A stretch of 32,126 nucleotides of DNA from Rhodospirillales bacterium (GCA_014324045.1 JACOMY010000033.1:1-32126), one strand, 5' to 3'. Numbered from the stretch's first letter, positions 1-9,044 are shown. Program-made: numbers and translations. The notes: generated from the sequence alone by a model not told the origin.

Positions 1-1
1 C

Positions 2-235
2 GATCTCACCCGCTGCGCCGAGGATATTCTGCTCACCCGCGAAGCGCATTTCCCCGACAGCATCGCCGATCTCTACGATCTCAAGAATATGCCCGCCGAT
101 CTGCGCGCCGCGCACGAGCGCAACGACGAAACCCTGGAGCGCATCTACATCGGCCGCCGCTTCCGCAACGACAGCGAACGCCTGGAAAAACTCTTCCAAC
201 TCTACACCAAAATGACCGAAAAGGGGGCGGCATGA
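2..235 (+). CDS. C-terminal end of an MmeI-like DNA methyltransferase (5' truncated by window)
   Basis: The open frame enters from the left edge and ends at TGA 233-235. The 77 visible residues include IADLYDLKNMPADLRAAH, then GRRFRNDSERLEKLF and LYTKM. From memory this matches the extreme C-terminus of MmeI/type IIL-like class I DNA methyltransferases (COG1002-type), where an 'LYD...MP..L..AH' block and an 'F..D.ERVE.LF.LY.KM' helix close the protein. The catalytic NPPY domain would lie upstream, outside the window, so the enzyme's completeness and specificity cannot be judged. The stop overlaps the next start as ATGA (232-235), which implies translational coupling with the Ada-like gene. 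Family call is fairly sure; function (restriction versus orphan methylation) is open. Confidence 0.7.
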   Translation, partial: DLTRCAEDILLTREAHFPDSIADLYDLKNMPADLRAAHERNDETLERIYIGRRFRNDSERLEKLFQLYTKMTEKGAA

Positions 236-1182
236 GCCCGAACACAGCCTTGAGCCTTGTGGCGGAGGCCTGCCACCGCATGGACGACGCAGAGGCTGAG
301 CCGATCGACCTGGCGGACTTGGCACGACAGCTGGAGATGAGCCCTTGGCAGCTGACCCGCAGCTTCCGCAAGATCTTGGGAATCACCCCCAGCGCCTACT
401 TGCAGCAGCGCCGGGCCGAGCGCTTCCGCCAGGAATTGAAGCAGGGCGAAAGCGTGGCCGGTGCCACCTATGGGGCCGGCTACGGCTCCTCCAGCCGGGT
501 CTACGAGGCGGCAAATCGGCGCTTTGGCATGACTCCGGCCTCCTATGCCAAGGGTGGGGCAGGGGTGGCCATCGCCTACACGATTGCCGCCTCGCCCCTG
601 GGGTTGCTTCTCGTCGCAGCGACAGCGAAGGGCATCTGCCGCCTGACGATCGGCGACCGCGAAGAGGATCTGGCCGGCCAGCTGGAGGCGGAATTTCCCA
701 AGGCCGCCCGCCTGGAACGCGACGACCTTTGGATGAAGCCGGCCATAGATGAGGTGATCGACTACCTCGCAGGTAAAATCCCGCATCCGGAACTGCCCCT
801 GGACATCCGCGCCACCGCTTTCCAGCGCCAAGTCTGGGAGCGGCTGCAGACCATTCCACCCGGTGAGACTCTCAGCTATGGCGATGTCGCCGACGCGATC
901 GGATCGCCGCACGCCGCCCGTGCAGTGGGCCAGGCCTGCAAGAACAACCCCGTGGCCCTGCTGGTCCCCTGCCATCGCGTTATCCGCAGCGATGACTCCC
1001 CGGGCCAATGGCTCTGGGGCAAAGAGCGAAAGCAGTACCTGTTGGAGTTGGAGCGGCAGGCGGTGGATTTGCCAACCCGGCGCGGCGCACCTCGTCAGGC
1101 TATCGCCGACGTACCGGCGGGGAGAGCGAAGCCTGCCGGGGAGGCCCGAACCCGTCTTGAGCGGAAGGATCGCACCGGCTGA
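232..1182 (+). CDS. Ada-like AraC-HTH / methylated-DNA–protein-cysteine methyltransferase fusion
   Basis: The 316-residue protein repairs O6-alkylguanine by moving the alkyl group to its own cysteine and probably also acts as a regulator. Residues about 25-105 form an AraC-type HTH (LARQLEMSPWQLTRSFRKILG, then the second helix ending RRFGMTPASY). Residues about 115-275 are the methyltransferase, with the active-site block VPCHRV (Cys247), the arginine-finger-like stretch HAARAVGQA and the closing GKERKQYLLELE. The N-terminal zinc domain of E. coli Ada (phosphotriester-repair cysteine) is missing, so this is a short Ada lacking that sensor. The last roughly 35 residues (after 280) look unlike the family and may be read-through into former intergenic DNA. 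The start overlaps the upstream methyltransferase stop (ATGA). Domain calls are confident; regulatory capability without the N-domain is uncertain. Confidence 0.9.
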   Translation: MSPNTALSLVAEACHRMDDAEAEPIDLADLARQLEMSPWQLTRSFRKILGITPSAYLQQRRAERFRQELKQGESVAGATYGAGYGSSSRVYEAANRRFGMTPASYAKGGAGVAIAYTIAASPLGLLLVAATAKGICRLTIGDREEDLAGQLEAEFPKAARLERDDLWMKPAIDEVIDYLAGKIPHPELPLDIRATAFQRQVWERLQTIPPGETLSYGDVADAIGSPHAARAVGQACKNNPVALLVPCHRVIRSDDSPGQWLWGKERKQYLLELERQAVDLPTRRGAPRQAIADVPAGRAKPAGEARTRLERKDRTG

Positions 1183-1237
1183 TCCGAAGCACGCCGAAGC
1201 CCTTGGCGCACGCCGCCTGCTGCCCTATAGCAGCGGC

Positions 1238-1972
1238 ATGGAGAGTGGCACCCTGTCCGACGTGATCGTCCTGGACGGCCAGAGCATTCCCTTGCGTCTG
1301 AAGTGGCACGCCGGGGCGCGTCGCTTGACCATGACCGTGGATCACACCCAACGCTGCCTGCGTTTGGTCTTGCCGCGCGGCGTGGCGGCCGAGGCCGGGC
1401 TTGCCTTCTGCCGCCGGCATGCAGCCTGGATTGCCGCGCGCTGGTCGGCGCTGCCGGAGGCCATTCCCTTCGCGCCTGGCGTGACCTTGCCGATCCACGG
1501 CGTGGAGCAGGTGATTTGCCATCGGCCCGAGGCACGGCGCGGCGTCTGGCAGGAAGCGGAGCGGATCTGCGTCTCCGGACGCCTGGAATACCTGCCGCGG
1601 CGGGTCGAGAGCCACTGCCGCGCAGAGGCCGGGCGCCTGTTCCGGGGCGCGGTGAAGGCCAAGACGGCCGCCATCGGCATGCGGGCCGGCCGTGTCAGTC
1701 TACGCGAGAGCCGCAGCCGCTGGGGCAGCTGCTCGCCGAAGGGCGATCTTTCCTTCTGTTGGCGCCTGATCTTTGCGCCGCCTGCGGTGTTGGACTATGT
1801 CGTTGCGCACGAAGTCGCCCATCTTCGGCACATGAATCACTCTCCGCAGTTCTGGCGGCTCTGTGCCAGCCTGGTGCCAGATACGGCCGGGCCAAAGCGT
1901 TGGCTGGCGCGCAACGGTGCCAGCCTTTGGTGCTACGGATCGGCAATGGCAATGCCCGGCACCCAGATGTAA
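1238..1972 (+). CDS. YgjP/DUF45 (WLM-type) zinc metallopeptidase
   Basis: The 244-residue protein has the DUF45/YgjP-like signature: RSRWGSCS (about 159-166), SFCWRLIFAPPAVLDYVVAHEVAHL, and the zinc motif HEVAH (191-195) with a third histidine likely in MNHSPQFW. These families are predicted zinc-dependent proteases with a minigluzincin fold; physiological substrates are not established. ATG 1238 is chosen because homologues begin shortly before the 'IPLRLKWHAGARRLTMTV' strand; the open frame continues further upstream but overlaps the Ada-like gene. Homologues usually end near 'GASLHRYG', so the last ten residues, which run antisense over the end of the next gene, are probably an extension caused by a lost stop. 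It is convergent with the VOC gene, with a 40-bp tail-to-tail overlap. Confidence 0.88.
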   Translation: MESGTLSDVIVLDGQSIPLRLKWHAGARRLTMTVDHTQRCLRLVLPRGVAAEAGLAFCRRHAAWIAARWSALPEAIPFAPGVTLPIHGVEQVICHRPEARRGVWQEAERICVSGRLEYLPRRVESHCRAEAGRLFRGAVKAKTAAIGMRAGRVSLRESRSRWGSCSPKGDLSFCWRLIFAPPAVLDYVVAHEVAHLRHMNHSPQFWRLCASLVPDTAGPKRWLARNGASLWCYGSAMAMPGTQM

Positions 1973-2376
1973 CCGTCGGCGTCGGCCAAGAAAGCCTCGC
2001 GCTGGCCATGCGGCTTGTCGGCGGCCGGGGCGAACACCTCGAACCCGGCCGCCCGGCAACGTGCCTCGGCGGCATCGGGGTCCAAATCGTAGAGCCGAAG
2101 CTCGCAGCCCACACCGCGGATAACACCGTCGCCCAGCAATCCGAGCAGGGGATGGTTGGAGTAGGTGTGGTCGGCGTGCAGCATCCATTCCGATCCGCCA
2201 TGCCGCAGGACGGCGAAATCCGCGTTGCTATAGACCGGTGTGAGACCCAGAACCTCGCGCTGGAAGCGAAGTGCAGGGGTCATGTCGGCGACCAGCAGGT
2301 TAACCCCCATTCCCTTCAGGCTGCGGCCGTAGTCGCCGGCCGACATGAAGGGTTCGTCCGCTCGCATCTGCGTCAT
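1933..2376 (-). CDS. VOC-superfamily (glyoxalase/bleomycin-resistance-like) protein
   Basis: The 147-residue protein has the paired beta-alpha-beta-beta-beta layout of the vicinal-oxygen-chelate fold: GVNLLVADMTPALRFQREVLGL, SNADFAVLRHGG, then CELRLYDLDPDAAEARCRAAGFEVFAP and the closing FLADADGYIWVPG. These families include metal-dependent isomerases, dioxygenases and drug-binding proteins; no substrate can be named from sequence. ATG 2376 (MTQMRAD) is preferred over an upstream in-frame ATG at 2472, whose extra residues are not VOC-like. AGGA lies about 10 nt upstream. Its 3' end overlaps the DUF45 gene tail-to-tail. Confidence 0.82.
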   Translation of the reverse strand: MTQMRADEPFMSAGDYGRSLKGMGVNLLVADMTPALRFQREVLGLTPVYSNADFAVLRHGGSEWMLHADHTYSNHPLLGLLGDGVIRGVGCELRLYDLDPDAAEARCRAAGFEVFAPAADKPHGQREAFLADADGYIWVPGIAIADP

Positions 2377-2522
2377 CTCCGTTCGGTCCTTTTTGCGCCC
2401 CTGCCTCTGGATGATCGGGCACAGGCCCGGTTCGCAGAACAGAGCTTGAGAGCGCGCAGTTGGCGGCGTCAAGGCATCCGGGGTAACGAAGTTTCAGGCC
2501 ATGCTGCGGTGTGCGTCTCATT

Positions 2523-4628
2523 CTAACGGGCGCCGGCGTTGGGATCGGCCATGCGGGGCAGGGGGACGGCACTGTCCCGATCGGCTTCGAGGCCGCCGAT
2601 CAGACTGCCGATGAGGTCGGCAGGCTGCTGCTGGGCCGGTGTGACCGGCGGTTTTGGATCGCTCGCCACCGGGCGGCCGCCGCCGGGCAGAGGTTTCGCC
2701 GGCTGGCCATCGAGCGCTGCGGTCACCACGCGGCGCCAGATCTCTGCCGGTAGGCGCCCACCGGTCACATTGTGCATCGGCGTGCCGTCGTCGTTGCCGG
2801 TCCAGACTCCCACCACCAAATCGGCGGTGAAGCCGACGAACCAGGCGTCGCGGAAGTCTTGGCTGGTGCCGGTCTTGCCCGCTGCCGGGCGGCCCGGGTC
2901 GGCACGCTTTCCCGTGCCCCAAGCGACCACCGCACGCAGCAGGTCGGTCATCCGATTCACATGGCTGGGCGAGACCGCGCGACGATAGCGTCCCTCCGGA
3001 CGGCGATAAAGCGTCGTGCCCTTCGTCCCCTCGATGGCGGACAGGCCGTAGGGCCAGACGTCGTGACCCCGATTGGCGAAGACGGCGAAGGCGCCGGTCA
3101 ACTCCAACAGCGTCACCTCGGCCGCACCGAGGGAGACGGTCAGGTTCCCCGGCAGCGAGGAGGTGATGCCAAGGCGCCGGGCAGTGCCCAGAACGCGCTC
3201 CAGCCCGGTTTTTTGAACAATCTGCACCGCCACAGAGTTCAGCGAGCGGGCGAAGGCTTCCCGCAAGCTTACCTCGCCGCGATAACGGCCGCCGTAGTTC
3301 TCCGGAGTCCAGTCGCCGACCTTGACCCTGCGGTCGATCATGCGGCTGTCCGGCGTCAGGCCGCTCTCCAGACCGGCCAGATAGACGAAGAGCTTGAAGG
3401 CGGAACCGGGTTGACGCAGGGCCTGGGTGGCGCGGTTGAACTGGTTGGTGCGGTAGCTCTTGCCGCCGACCATGGCCAGGACTGCGCCATCTGGGCGCAT
3501 AGCCACCACGGCGGCCTCGCCGGCGCCGACCGCTGCGCCTTGCGCGGCCAGAACCTCGGCAACGGCTTGTTCGGCGATGGCCTGGATGCGCGGGTCCAGG
3601 GTGGTCTGCACAAGCAGGTCGCGACGCACACTTCCCAGGCTCTGCTGGGCTTGGCTCAGTGCCCAGTCGCCAAAGTAGCGGCCGCGCCGATAGCCCGGCG
3701 GCTTGGCCTCGGTCTTGCCGGTATAAGCGGCCTCGGCCTCCAGCGGTGTGACGAAGCCGGTCTCGACCATGGAGTTCAGAACCAGCTTCGCCCGTCGGTC
3801 GGCGCGGTCGCCGTCACGGGCCGGATTGAGCATCGAGGGCGCCTTCAAGAGGCCGGCAAGCACCGCCGCCTCGTAGAGCGTCACGTCGCGCGCCGACTTG
3901 CCGAAGAAGCGCCGGGCGGCTGCGTCCACGCCGTAGGTGCCGGCGCCCAGATAGACCCGATTCATATAGAGCGTCAGGATTTGGTCCTTGCTGTAGCGCG
4001 CCTCCAGCTGGATCGCCAGGATCGCCTCTTGAATCTTGCGCTTGAAGCTGCGCTCAGGCGTGAGGAAGAGGTTCTTGGCCAGCTGCTGGGTGAGTGTGGA
4101 GCCGCCTTGCACCCAGGCGCCGACGCGCAGATTGACCAGCATGGCCCGCGCGATGCCGATAAGGTCGAGGCCGAAGTGGCTGCGGTAGCGTCGGTCTTCG
4201 ATTGCGATAACAGCTTGCGGCAGGTAGGGGGACATCTCTCCAACCCTTAGGGGCTCGCCGTAGAGGTCGCCGTAGCTGGCAATGATGGAACCGTCGTTGG
4301 CCGCAAGCGTGATCGAGGGTCGGCGACTGTCCTCGGCCAAGCGGCCGATGGCCGGCAGATCCCGCCCGTACCAGATCGTCAAGCCTATGGCTACGATCGG
4401 CAGCCATAGGAAGGCAGCGGCTCCCAACAGCGTCAAACGCAACCAGCGCGGCCGGCGCCGACGCCCATTCCTGCCGCTGCTGTCGTCTGCCGAGCGGCGC
4501 GGATTCGCGGGCTTGCGGACCGGGGCTTTGGCTGCTTTCGTCTTATCGCTGCTGCGCTTGGCGGCCGAGGGGCGTTTCTCGGCCGTTAGAATCGGTTTTC
4601 CCGCAGTGCTTGCCTTCTTCGCCCCCAT
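2523..4628 (-). CDS. Bifunctional class A penicillin-binding protein (PBP1A-type transglycosylase/transpeptidase)
   Basis: The 701-residue inner-membrane enzyme polymerises and cross-links peptidoglycan. A basic Lys/Ala/Arg-rich cytoplasmic tail (1-60) precedes one membrane helix (LRLTLLGAAAFLWLPIVAIG). The GT51 domain shows AIEDRRYRSHFGLD (Glu144), GGSTLTQQLAKNLFL and the RKIQEAILAIQLE helix. The transpeptidase domain has the SxxK serine in QPGSAFK (Ser409), SLNS, and KTGTS (Lys585). A proline-rich tail follows. ATG 4628 (MGAKKAS) is preferred; an upstream ATG at 4691 would add 21 residues with no recognisable content, and neither has a strong Shine-Dalgarno. All visible catalytic motifs are intact. 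It is monocistronic by context, divergent from the GNAT remnant. Confidence 0.93.
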   Translation of the reverse strand: MGAKKASTAGKPILTAEKRPSAAKRSSDKTKAAKAPVRKPANPRRSADDSSGRNGRRRRPRWLRLTLLGAAAFLWLPIVAIGLTIWYGRDLPAIGRLAEDSRRPSITLAANDGSIIASYGDLYGEPLRVGEMSPYLPQAVIAIEDRRYRSHFGLDLIGIARAMLVNLRVGAWVQGGSTLTQQLAKNLFLTPERSFKRKIQEAILAIQLEARYSKDQILTLYMNRVYLGAGTYGVDAAARRFFGKSARDVTLYEAAVLAGLLKAPSMLNPARDGDRADRRAKLVLNSMVETGFVTPLEAEAAYTGKTEAKPPGYRRGRYFGDWALSQAQQSLGSVRRDLLVQTTLDPRIQAIAEQAVAEVLAAQGAAVGAGEAAVVAMRPDGAVLAMVGGKSYRTNQFNRATQALRQPGSAFKLFVYLAGLESGLTPDSRMIDRRVKVGDWTPENYGGRYRGEVSLREAFARSLNSVAVQIVQKTGLERVLGTARRLGITSSLPGNLTVSLGAAEVTLLELTGAFAVFANRGHDVWPYGLSAIEGTKGTTLYRRPEGRYRRAVSPSHVNRMTDLLRAVVAWGTGKRADPGRPAAGKTGTSQDFRDAWFVGFTADLVVGVWTGNDDGTPMHNVTGGRLPAEIWRRVVTAALDGQPAKPLPGGGRPVASDPKPPVTPAQQQPADLIGSLIGGLEADRDSAVPLPRMADPNAGAR

Positions 4629-4715
4629 CGCGTTATCAGTCTCGCTCTTTTCCTGTCTTTTGGCTCGCACGCCACCTTGCCCTAGTCCCATTTTCCGAAC
4701 GCGAAAGATTGTATC

Positions 4716-4930
4716 GTGACGGTGAAGCAGGGCTATTTCACGATCCGGTCTGTCGAGGCCGCCGATGCTGAGTCTATCGCTTTGACGTGCCTCAAAGTTT
4801 CCGGGAAGCATGCGTGGTGTCCGCCCCCAATGCCAAGGGCTTCTATGAGGACATGGGCTTCCCGCGCCGCCGCCTCTACCGCTCCCCCACAGTGCCGGGT
4901 GCAGGCTACGCGCTCTGGCGCTGGCCCTGA
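4716..4930 (+). pseudogene. Remnant of a GNAT acetyltransferase (internal deletion plus frameshift)
   Basis: Reading from ATG 4716 gives a GNAT-like N-terminus (GYFTIRSVEAADAESIA), as in 'IRPATPADAEAIA' proteins. In another frame, from about 4808 to the TGA at 4928-4930, the sequence reads SAPNAKGFYEDMGF and ends ALWRWP. That is the classic C-terminal 'N..a..fYek.GF' block of GNAT enzymes. The central acetyl-CoA-binding region (about 100 residues) is missing, so an internal deletion and a frame change have joined the two ends. It cannot make an active enzyme. The interpretation rests on two short motifs in the right order and spacing from the ends. Confidence 0.55.
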
Positions 4931-4948
4931 GCTAGCAATGGCCTTGAG

Positions 4949-5191
4949 CTAAAAGTCACTGCAGATGCCGTTGCGTTCCCAGTCACCGTAGCGGGTGGGC
5001 TCGGGGCCGCTGGGGCCGCCAATTTCCTTTACCTTTCCGGGCGTCTCCTTAGCCGCGTCGGTGCGTTGGCGGAAGGCTTGCTCCAATGTCTCGGCCGGGA
5101 CTGACTTGGCCTTCGCGGTGCGCCTCTCGATCGTGCGCTTCTCGACCGTCTGGGCAGCCAGCTTTGCCTTGTGGCTGACGAAGAGTTTCAT
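4949..5191 (-). CDS. DUF1674 protein, succinate dehydrogenase assembly factor 4-like
   Basis: This 80-residue protein ends with the diagnostic DUF1674 block: [20 protein letters not shown], then ICSDF at the C-terminus. DUF1674 includes mitochondrial SDHAF4, which aids maturation of flavinylated SdhA, and is widespread in alphaproteobacteria. The first half ([31 protein letters not shown]) is a charged, probably disordered helix, as in relatives. It is divergent from htpX, with 68 bp between the two starts, and is complete. Function in this organism is inferred from the family. Confidence 0.85.
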   Translation of the reverse strand: MKLFVSHKAKLAAQTVEKRTIERRTAKAKSVPAETLEQAFRQRTDAAKETPGKVKEIGGPSGPEPTRYGDWERNGICSDF

Positions 5192-5259
5192 GCACTTGAT
5201 CTATGCGCTGCATCCGGCGTCGCCAAGCCTTGCGGGGCGTGCGGCCGCACCTTACCTCC

Positions 5260-6207
5260 ATGCCTATGAACTACCTGCGCACGACCTTCCTGCTAGCGCT
5301 CATGACCGCGATCTTTGTCGGTGTGGGCTATCTCTTGGGCGGTGCCGGCGGCATGCTAATCGCCTTCGCGATCGCAGCCGGCATCAATGTTTTCGCCTAT
5401 TGGAACAGCGACAAGATGGTCCTGAAAATGTACGGGGCCAAGCCGGTCGATGAACGTGAAGCGCCGGAGTTTGTTGCAATGGTACGCCGTCTGGCGCAGC
5501 AGGCCGATCTGCCAATGCCGCAGGTCTACCTGATCCAATCGGACCAGCCCAATGCCTTCGCGACCGGGAGGAACCCAGAGAATGCTGCCGTGGCGGCTAC
5601 CACGGGCCTGATCGACCGCCTTTCCTTCGAGGAGACCGAGGGCGTCATGGCGCACGAGCTGGCGCATGTGAAGCATCGCGACACACTCACCATGACGATC
5701 ACCGCCACCCTGGCCGGTGCCATTGCCATGTTGGCTAACTTCGCCCTCTTCTTCGGCAACAACCGCAACAACCCGCTGGGATTGGTCGGCACCATCCTTA
5801 TCATGATTCTGGCGCCCTTGGCCGCGATGCTGGTGCAGATGGCGATCAGCCGGAGCCGCGAATACGAGGCCGACCGGCTGGGTGCGGAGATCTCCGGCAA
5901 GCCGCTGGCCCTGGCCTCGGCGCTCAACAAGATCGCCGGTGCGGCCCGGAGCATCGACAATGAGGAGGCCGAGCGCAATCCGACGACGGCCCACCTCTTC
6001 ATCGTCAATCCTCTGCACAGGCAGGCGATGGGCAACCTCTTCTCGACCCATCCGAGCACCGAGAACCGCATTGCACGCCTGCAAGCAATGGCCGGACGGT
6101 CCGATCCGGGTCAGCCTGTACCTTCACGCCCCTCCGGCGGGCAGAGGCGGAGCGGGCGTGGCTCAGTGCCCAGCTCCAGACGCGGGGAACGCGGTCCCTG
6201 GGCATAG
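5260..6207 (+). CDS. htpX: Zinc metalloprotease HtpX
   Basis: This 315-residue inner-membrane M48B protease takes part in membrane-protein quality control. Two N-terminal membrane helices (about 8-47) are followed by [16 protein letters not shown], a hallmark of bacterial HtpX. The zinc motif is HELAH (132-136) in [13 protein letters not shown]. Two more hydrophobic helices (about 143-195) follow, then [17 protein letters not shown], which supplies the third (Glu) ligand, and [15 protein letters not shown]. The Ser/Arg/Pro-rich C-terminal tail is typical of alphaproteobacterial copies. ATG 5260 (MPMNYL) or 5266 (MNYL) are both plausible; the longer in-frame start at 5203 adds residues unlike the family. 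rsmB follows closely, and the two are likely co-transcribed. Confidence 0.95.
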   Translation: MPMNYLRTTFLLALMTAIFVGVGYLLGGAGGMLIAFAIAAGINVFAYWNSDKMVLKMYGAKPVDEREAPEFVAMVRRLAQQADLPMPQVYLIQSDQPNAFATGRNPENAAVAATTGLIDRLSFEETEGVMAHELAHVKHRDTLTMTITATLAGAIAMLANFALFFGNNRNNPLGLVGTILIMILAPLAAMLVQMAISRSREYEADRLGAEISGKPLALASALNKIAGAARSIDNEEAERNPTTAHLFIVNPLHRQAMGNLFSTHPSTENRIARLQAMAGRSDPGQPVPSRPSGGQRRSGRGSVPSSRRGERGPWA

Positions 6208-6251
6208 CCACCAAGACGAAAGGCAAGGGCAAGAGGAATGACGGCCCGGGT

Positions 6252-7526
6252 TTGGCCGCCCGTCGCCTGGCTATCTCTGTCTTGCGCCAGGTGCTGGAAG
6301 AGCACAGGGCATTAGACGAAGCGCTTGCAGCACATGCCGATCTGGAACGGCTTGCCGCGCGTGATCGGGCCTTCGCCCGCCTCTTGATTGCTACCAGCTT
6401 ACGCCGCTTGCCCGAAATCGACGCCATCCTGAAGGGGTTCCTATCGTGGCCGCTTCCAGCCAAAGCGAACGAGGCACGCTGGGTGCTGCGCCTGGGTGCG
6501 GTTCAGATCCTCTTGCTGAAGACGCCGGCCCACGCGGCGGTGTCTACCTCGTTGGCGCTGCTGGAGGGGCGGATGGCGGGCTTCAAGGGGCTTGCCAATG
6601 CCGTGCTGAGAAAGCTAGGCCGCGATGCGCGGCCCTTGGCGTCCCCAGATGCGGCTAGGCTCAACACGCCGGACTGGCTGTGGCAGTCTTGGTCGGATGC
6701 CTATGGCGAAGCTACGGCCTTGGCCATTGCCGAACAACATTTAGAAAATCCGCCGCTTGATCTGACGGTTCCGGACGAACCGGCGGGCTGGGCGGATCGT
6801 CTCGGCGGGACGCTGTTGCCGCAGGGTGGGCTTCGCCTGCGCAGCGCCGGCGATCCACAGGCTCTGGCGGGCTATGCCGATGGCGCCTGGTGGGTTCAGG
6901 ATCAGGCGGCGGCCTTGCCGGTTTTGCTCTTTCCGGACCTGCGGGGCCGGCGGATCGCCGATCTCTGTGCGGCGCCGGGCGGAAAGACCCTGCAGCTGGC
7001 GGCTGCGGGAGCCCAGGTGACGGCACTGGACCTCTCGGAGGAGCGCCTGGCGCGTGTGCACGAGAACCTGGCGCGTTGTGGCCTGGAGGCACGGTTGCAG
7101 CCCGGCGACGCCTGCGACTGGCAGCCACCCGAACCGCTGGATGCGGTGCTGCTGGATGCGCCCTGCAGCGCCACCGGGACCCTGCGCCGCCATCCCGATA
7201 TCGCCCGCAACCGTCGGCAGGCCGACGTCGAGAGCTTGCTGCCGTTGCAAGCCCGTTTGCTGCGGGCCGCGGTGGCGATGCTGCGGCCGGGCGGGGTCTT
7301 GATCTATACCGTCTGCTCCCTGCAGCCTGAGGAGGGAGCCCAGCAGATCGAGGCACTGTTAGCGGAGAGCAAAGCGGTGCGCCGCCTGGCGATCTCGGCA
7401 GAGGAACTGGCCGGTCACGCAGAGATGATCGATGTGCATGGAGCGCTTCGGACGCTGCCTTGTCACCTCGCAGAAGCCGGGGGAATGGATGGCTTCTATG
7501 CGGCACGTCTGGAACGGCTTGCTTGA
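6252..7526 (+). CDS. rsmB: 16S rRNA (cytosine-C5) methyltransferase, RsmB family
   Basis: The protein has about 424 residues. Residues 1-130 form a NusB-like RNA-binding domain (ARRLAISVLRQVLEE, LLIATSLRRLPEID, NEARWVLRLGAVQILLL, HAAVSTSLAL). The C-terminal half is a Rossmann methyltransferase with SAM motif IADLCAAPGGKTLQLA, then DAVLLDAPCSATGTLRRHPD (Cys305) and the second conserved cysteine in YTVCSLQPEEG (Cys355). E. coli RsmB methylates C967 of 16S rRNA. No ATG fits: the start used is TTG 6252, and the frame is open further upstream without ATG or GTG. AGAGGA at 6231-6236 is too far for an ideal site, so the true start is uncertain. It lies between htpX and rpe. Confidence 0.92.
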   Translation: MAARRLAISVLRQVLEEHRALDEALAAHADLERLAARDRAFARLLIATSLRRLPEIDAILKGFLSWPLPAKANEARWVLRLGAVQILLLKTPAHAAVSTSLALLEGRMAGFKGLANAVLRKLGRDARPLASPDAARLNTPDWLWQSWSDAYGEATALAIAEQHLENPPLDLTVPDEPAGWADRLGGTLLPQGGLRLRSAGDPQALAGYADGAWWVQDQAAALPVLLFPDLRGRRIADLCAAPGGKTLQLAAAGAQVTALDLSEERLARVHENLARCGLEARLQPGDACDWQPPEPLDAVLLDAPCSATGTLRRHPDIARNRRQADVESLLPLQARLLRAAVAMLRPGGVLIYTVCSLQPEEGAQQIEALLAESKAVRRLAISAEELAGHAEMIDVHGALRTLPCHLAEAGGMDGFYAARLERLA

Positions 7527-7556
7527 GAGGCCCCGCCGCGCTTAATCCTCTGCACC

Positions 7557-8219
7557 ATGCCAAACAGGATTCGCATCGCACCCTCAATCCTCTCGGCCGA
7601 CTTTGCGAAGCTGGGTGAGGAGGTCGCGGCCATCGACCGGGCCGGCGCGGATTACATCCACATCGATGTGATGGACGGTCACTACGTGCCCAACATCACC
7701 ATCGGTCCGCAGGTAGTGAAGGCCTTGCGCCCGCACAGCGCCAAGACCTTCGACGTCCACCTGATGATCGCGCCGGTCGATCCCTACGTGAACCTTTTTG
7801 CCGACGCTGGCGCCGACATCATCTCCTTCCATCCGGAAGCCGGCCCGGATGTCCACAGAACTCTACAGACGATCCGCGAGCGTGGGATCAAGGCCGGTCT
7901 GGTCTTGAATCCAGGAACGCCGGTGGAGTTGGTCTGGCCGGTCCTTGACCTGTTGGATCTGGTCTTGGTGATGAGTGTCAATCCGGGCTTTGGCGGTCAG
8001 GCCTTCTTGCCGTCAGTTCTGCCCAAGGTGGGCGAGTTGCGCTGTGCGATCGACGCCAGTGGCCGCAGCATTGACTTGGAGATTGACGGCGGCATTACCG
8101 CAGAGACGGCGCCGAAGGCAGTCGCGGCCGGTGCCGACGTGCTGGTCGCCGGCAGCGCCAGCTTCAAGGGTGGGCCGGAGCGTTATGCCGGCAACATCGC
8201 GAGTCTAAGACAGGGCTAG
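7557..8219 (+). CDS. rpe: Ribulose-phosphate 3-epimerase
   Basis: This 220-residue TIM-barrel enzyme interconverts ribulose 5-phosphate and xylulose 5-phosphate in the pentose-phosphate/Calvin pathways. Conserved blocks are IAPSILSADFAKLGEEV, DYIHIDVMDGHYVPNITIGP (metal and catalytic Asp), FDVHLMI, SFHPEA, LVLNPGTP, VMSVNPGFGGQAFLP, LEIDGGI and ADVLVAGSASF. Length is normal and all key residues appear intact. It starts 30 bp after rsmB and probably shares its transcript. In many Rhodospirillales the next gene is a heparinase II/III-like protein and then purH; here that gene is a wreck. Confidence 0.96.
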   Translation: MPNRIRIAPSILSADFAKLGEEVAAIDRAGADYIHIDVMDGHYVPNITIGPQVVKALRPHSAKTFDVHLMIAPVDPYVNLFADAGADIISFHPEAGPDVHRTLQTIRERGIKAGLVLNPGTPVELVWPVLDLLDLVLVMSVNPGFGGQAFLPSVLPKVGELRCAIDASGRSIDLEIDGGITAETAPKAVAAGADVLVAGSASFKGGPERYAGNIASLRQG

Positions 8220-8871
8220 TGCGGTGAACACAGCGCAGCCGGCTAAGAAGACGGAACGCCGTTGGGCTGGCGGCATCTGGCCTTGCCGCGCCTGCGGTAC
8301 AGGCTGGCCTGCTTGATCTACGGTCTGCCCTGCTACGACCTAACCCTGCGCAGTACCGCTACCCGCGGTACCTGCCCCAGCGTTCCCAATTCCTGGCCTG
8401 GAAACGCGCAGGTCGGTCAGGATATTGTTCAAGGCTGTTAAGCCGCATCCTGCCGCAGCAGGTCTGTGCTGACGGCGGCCTCGCCCTCTTCAACGGCGCC
8501 GCCGAGGAAGAAAGCCTGATGGTGGAACTGGTTTTACAGCAGGCCAGTGGGCGCCCGCGTCAGCTCTTGTCCGGGCCGCAATGCGGTTTTCAGAGGCTGC
8601 AGGTGGGGCGTCTCGCCGTCTTGGTGGATGCCGGCCGGCCGCCGGGACCGGACAAGGCGGCGGGTTGGGTCGGCGGCCGCAGATGGTGACCTGCCGACGC
8701 GACAACCGCAGCGGCAGTCAGTTCTTGGAGATGAGCCACGACGGCTATCGTCCGCTGTTTGGCGTGGTGCACCGTCGTCGCTTGGTACTCAGTGAGGAGG
8801 GTGCATCGCTGACAGGCGAAGACCGCCTGACCGGCGGTCGTTCCGGACTGGCCTACAATATCCGCGCAATC

Positions 8872-8907
8872 AGCCGGGCCGGGCCTCGATCGAGGCCCGG
8901 CCCGGCT
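8872..8907. repeat. Perfect 36-bp palindrome near the left end of the insertion
   Basis: The left half AGCCGGGCCGGGCCTCGA is followed directly by its exact reverse complement, with no spacer. It sits six bases inside the inferred left end of the insertion. No T-run follows, so it is not a typical rho-independent terminator. It would form a cruciform or, as single strand, a long hairpin. Confidence 0.9.
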
Positions 8908-9044
8908 GAGCGATAGTCTCTGGCTGCAAGGCTGGCTGCTGCGCCGGGGCTGGACCTTTTGCGGCCGCACCCCGGCGCCTGCCGGCAGTTTTTAGCCGAA
9001 GCTCAGGGCATCGATACCGAATACCCTGCACTCCTTAAGCCCGG

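Noticed and set aside
2772..4250. 492-codon plus-strand open frame opposite the penicillin-binding protein
   Set aside because: Antisense shadow of an intact PBP1A with clear catalytic motifs.
8972..8985. CCGGC/GCCGG stem followed by TTTTT as a terminator
   Set aside because: The stem is only 5 bp and it faces no supported plus-strand gene; too weak to call.
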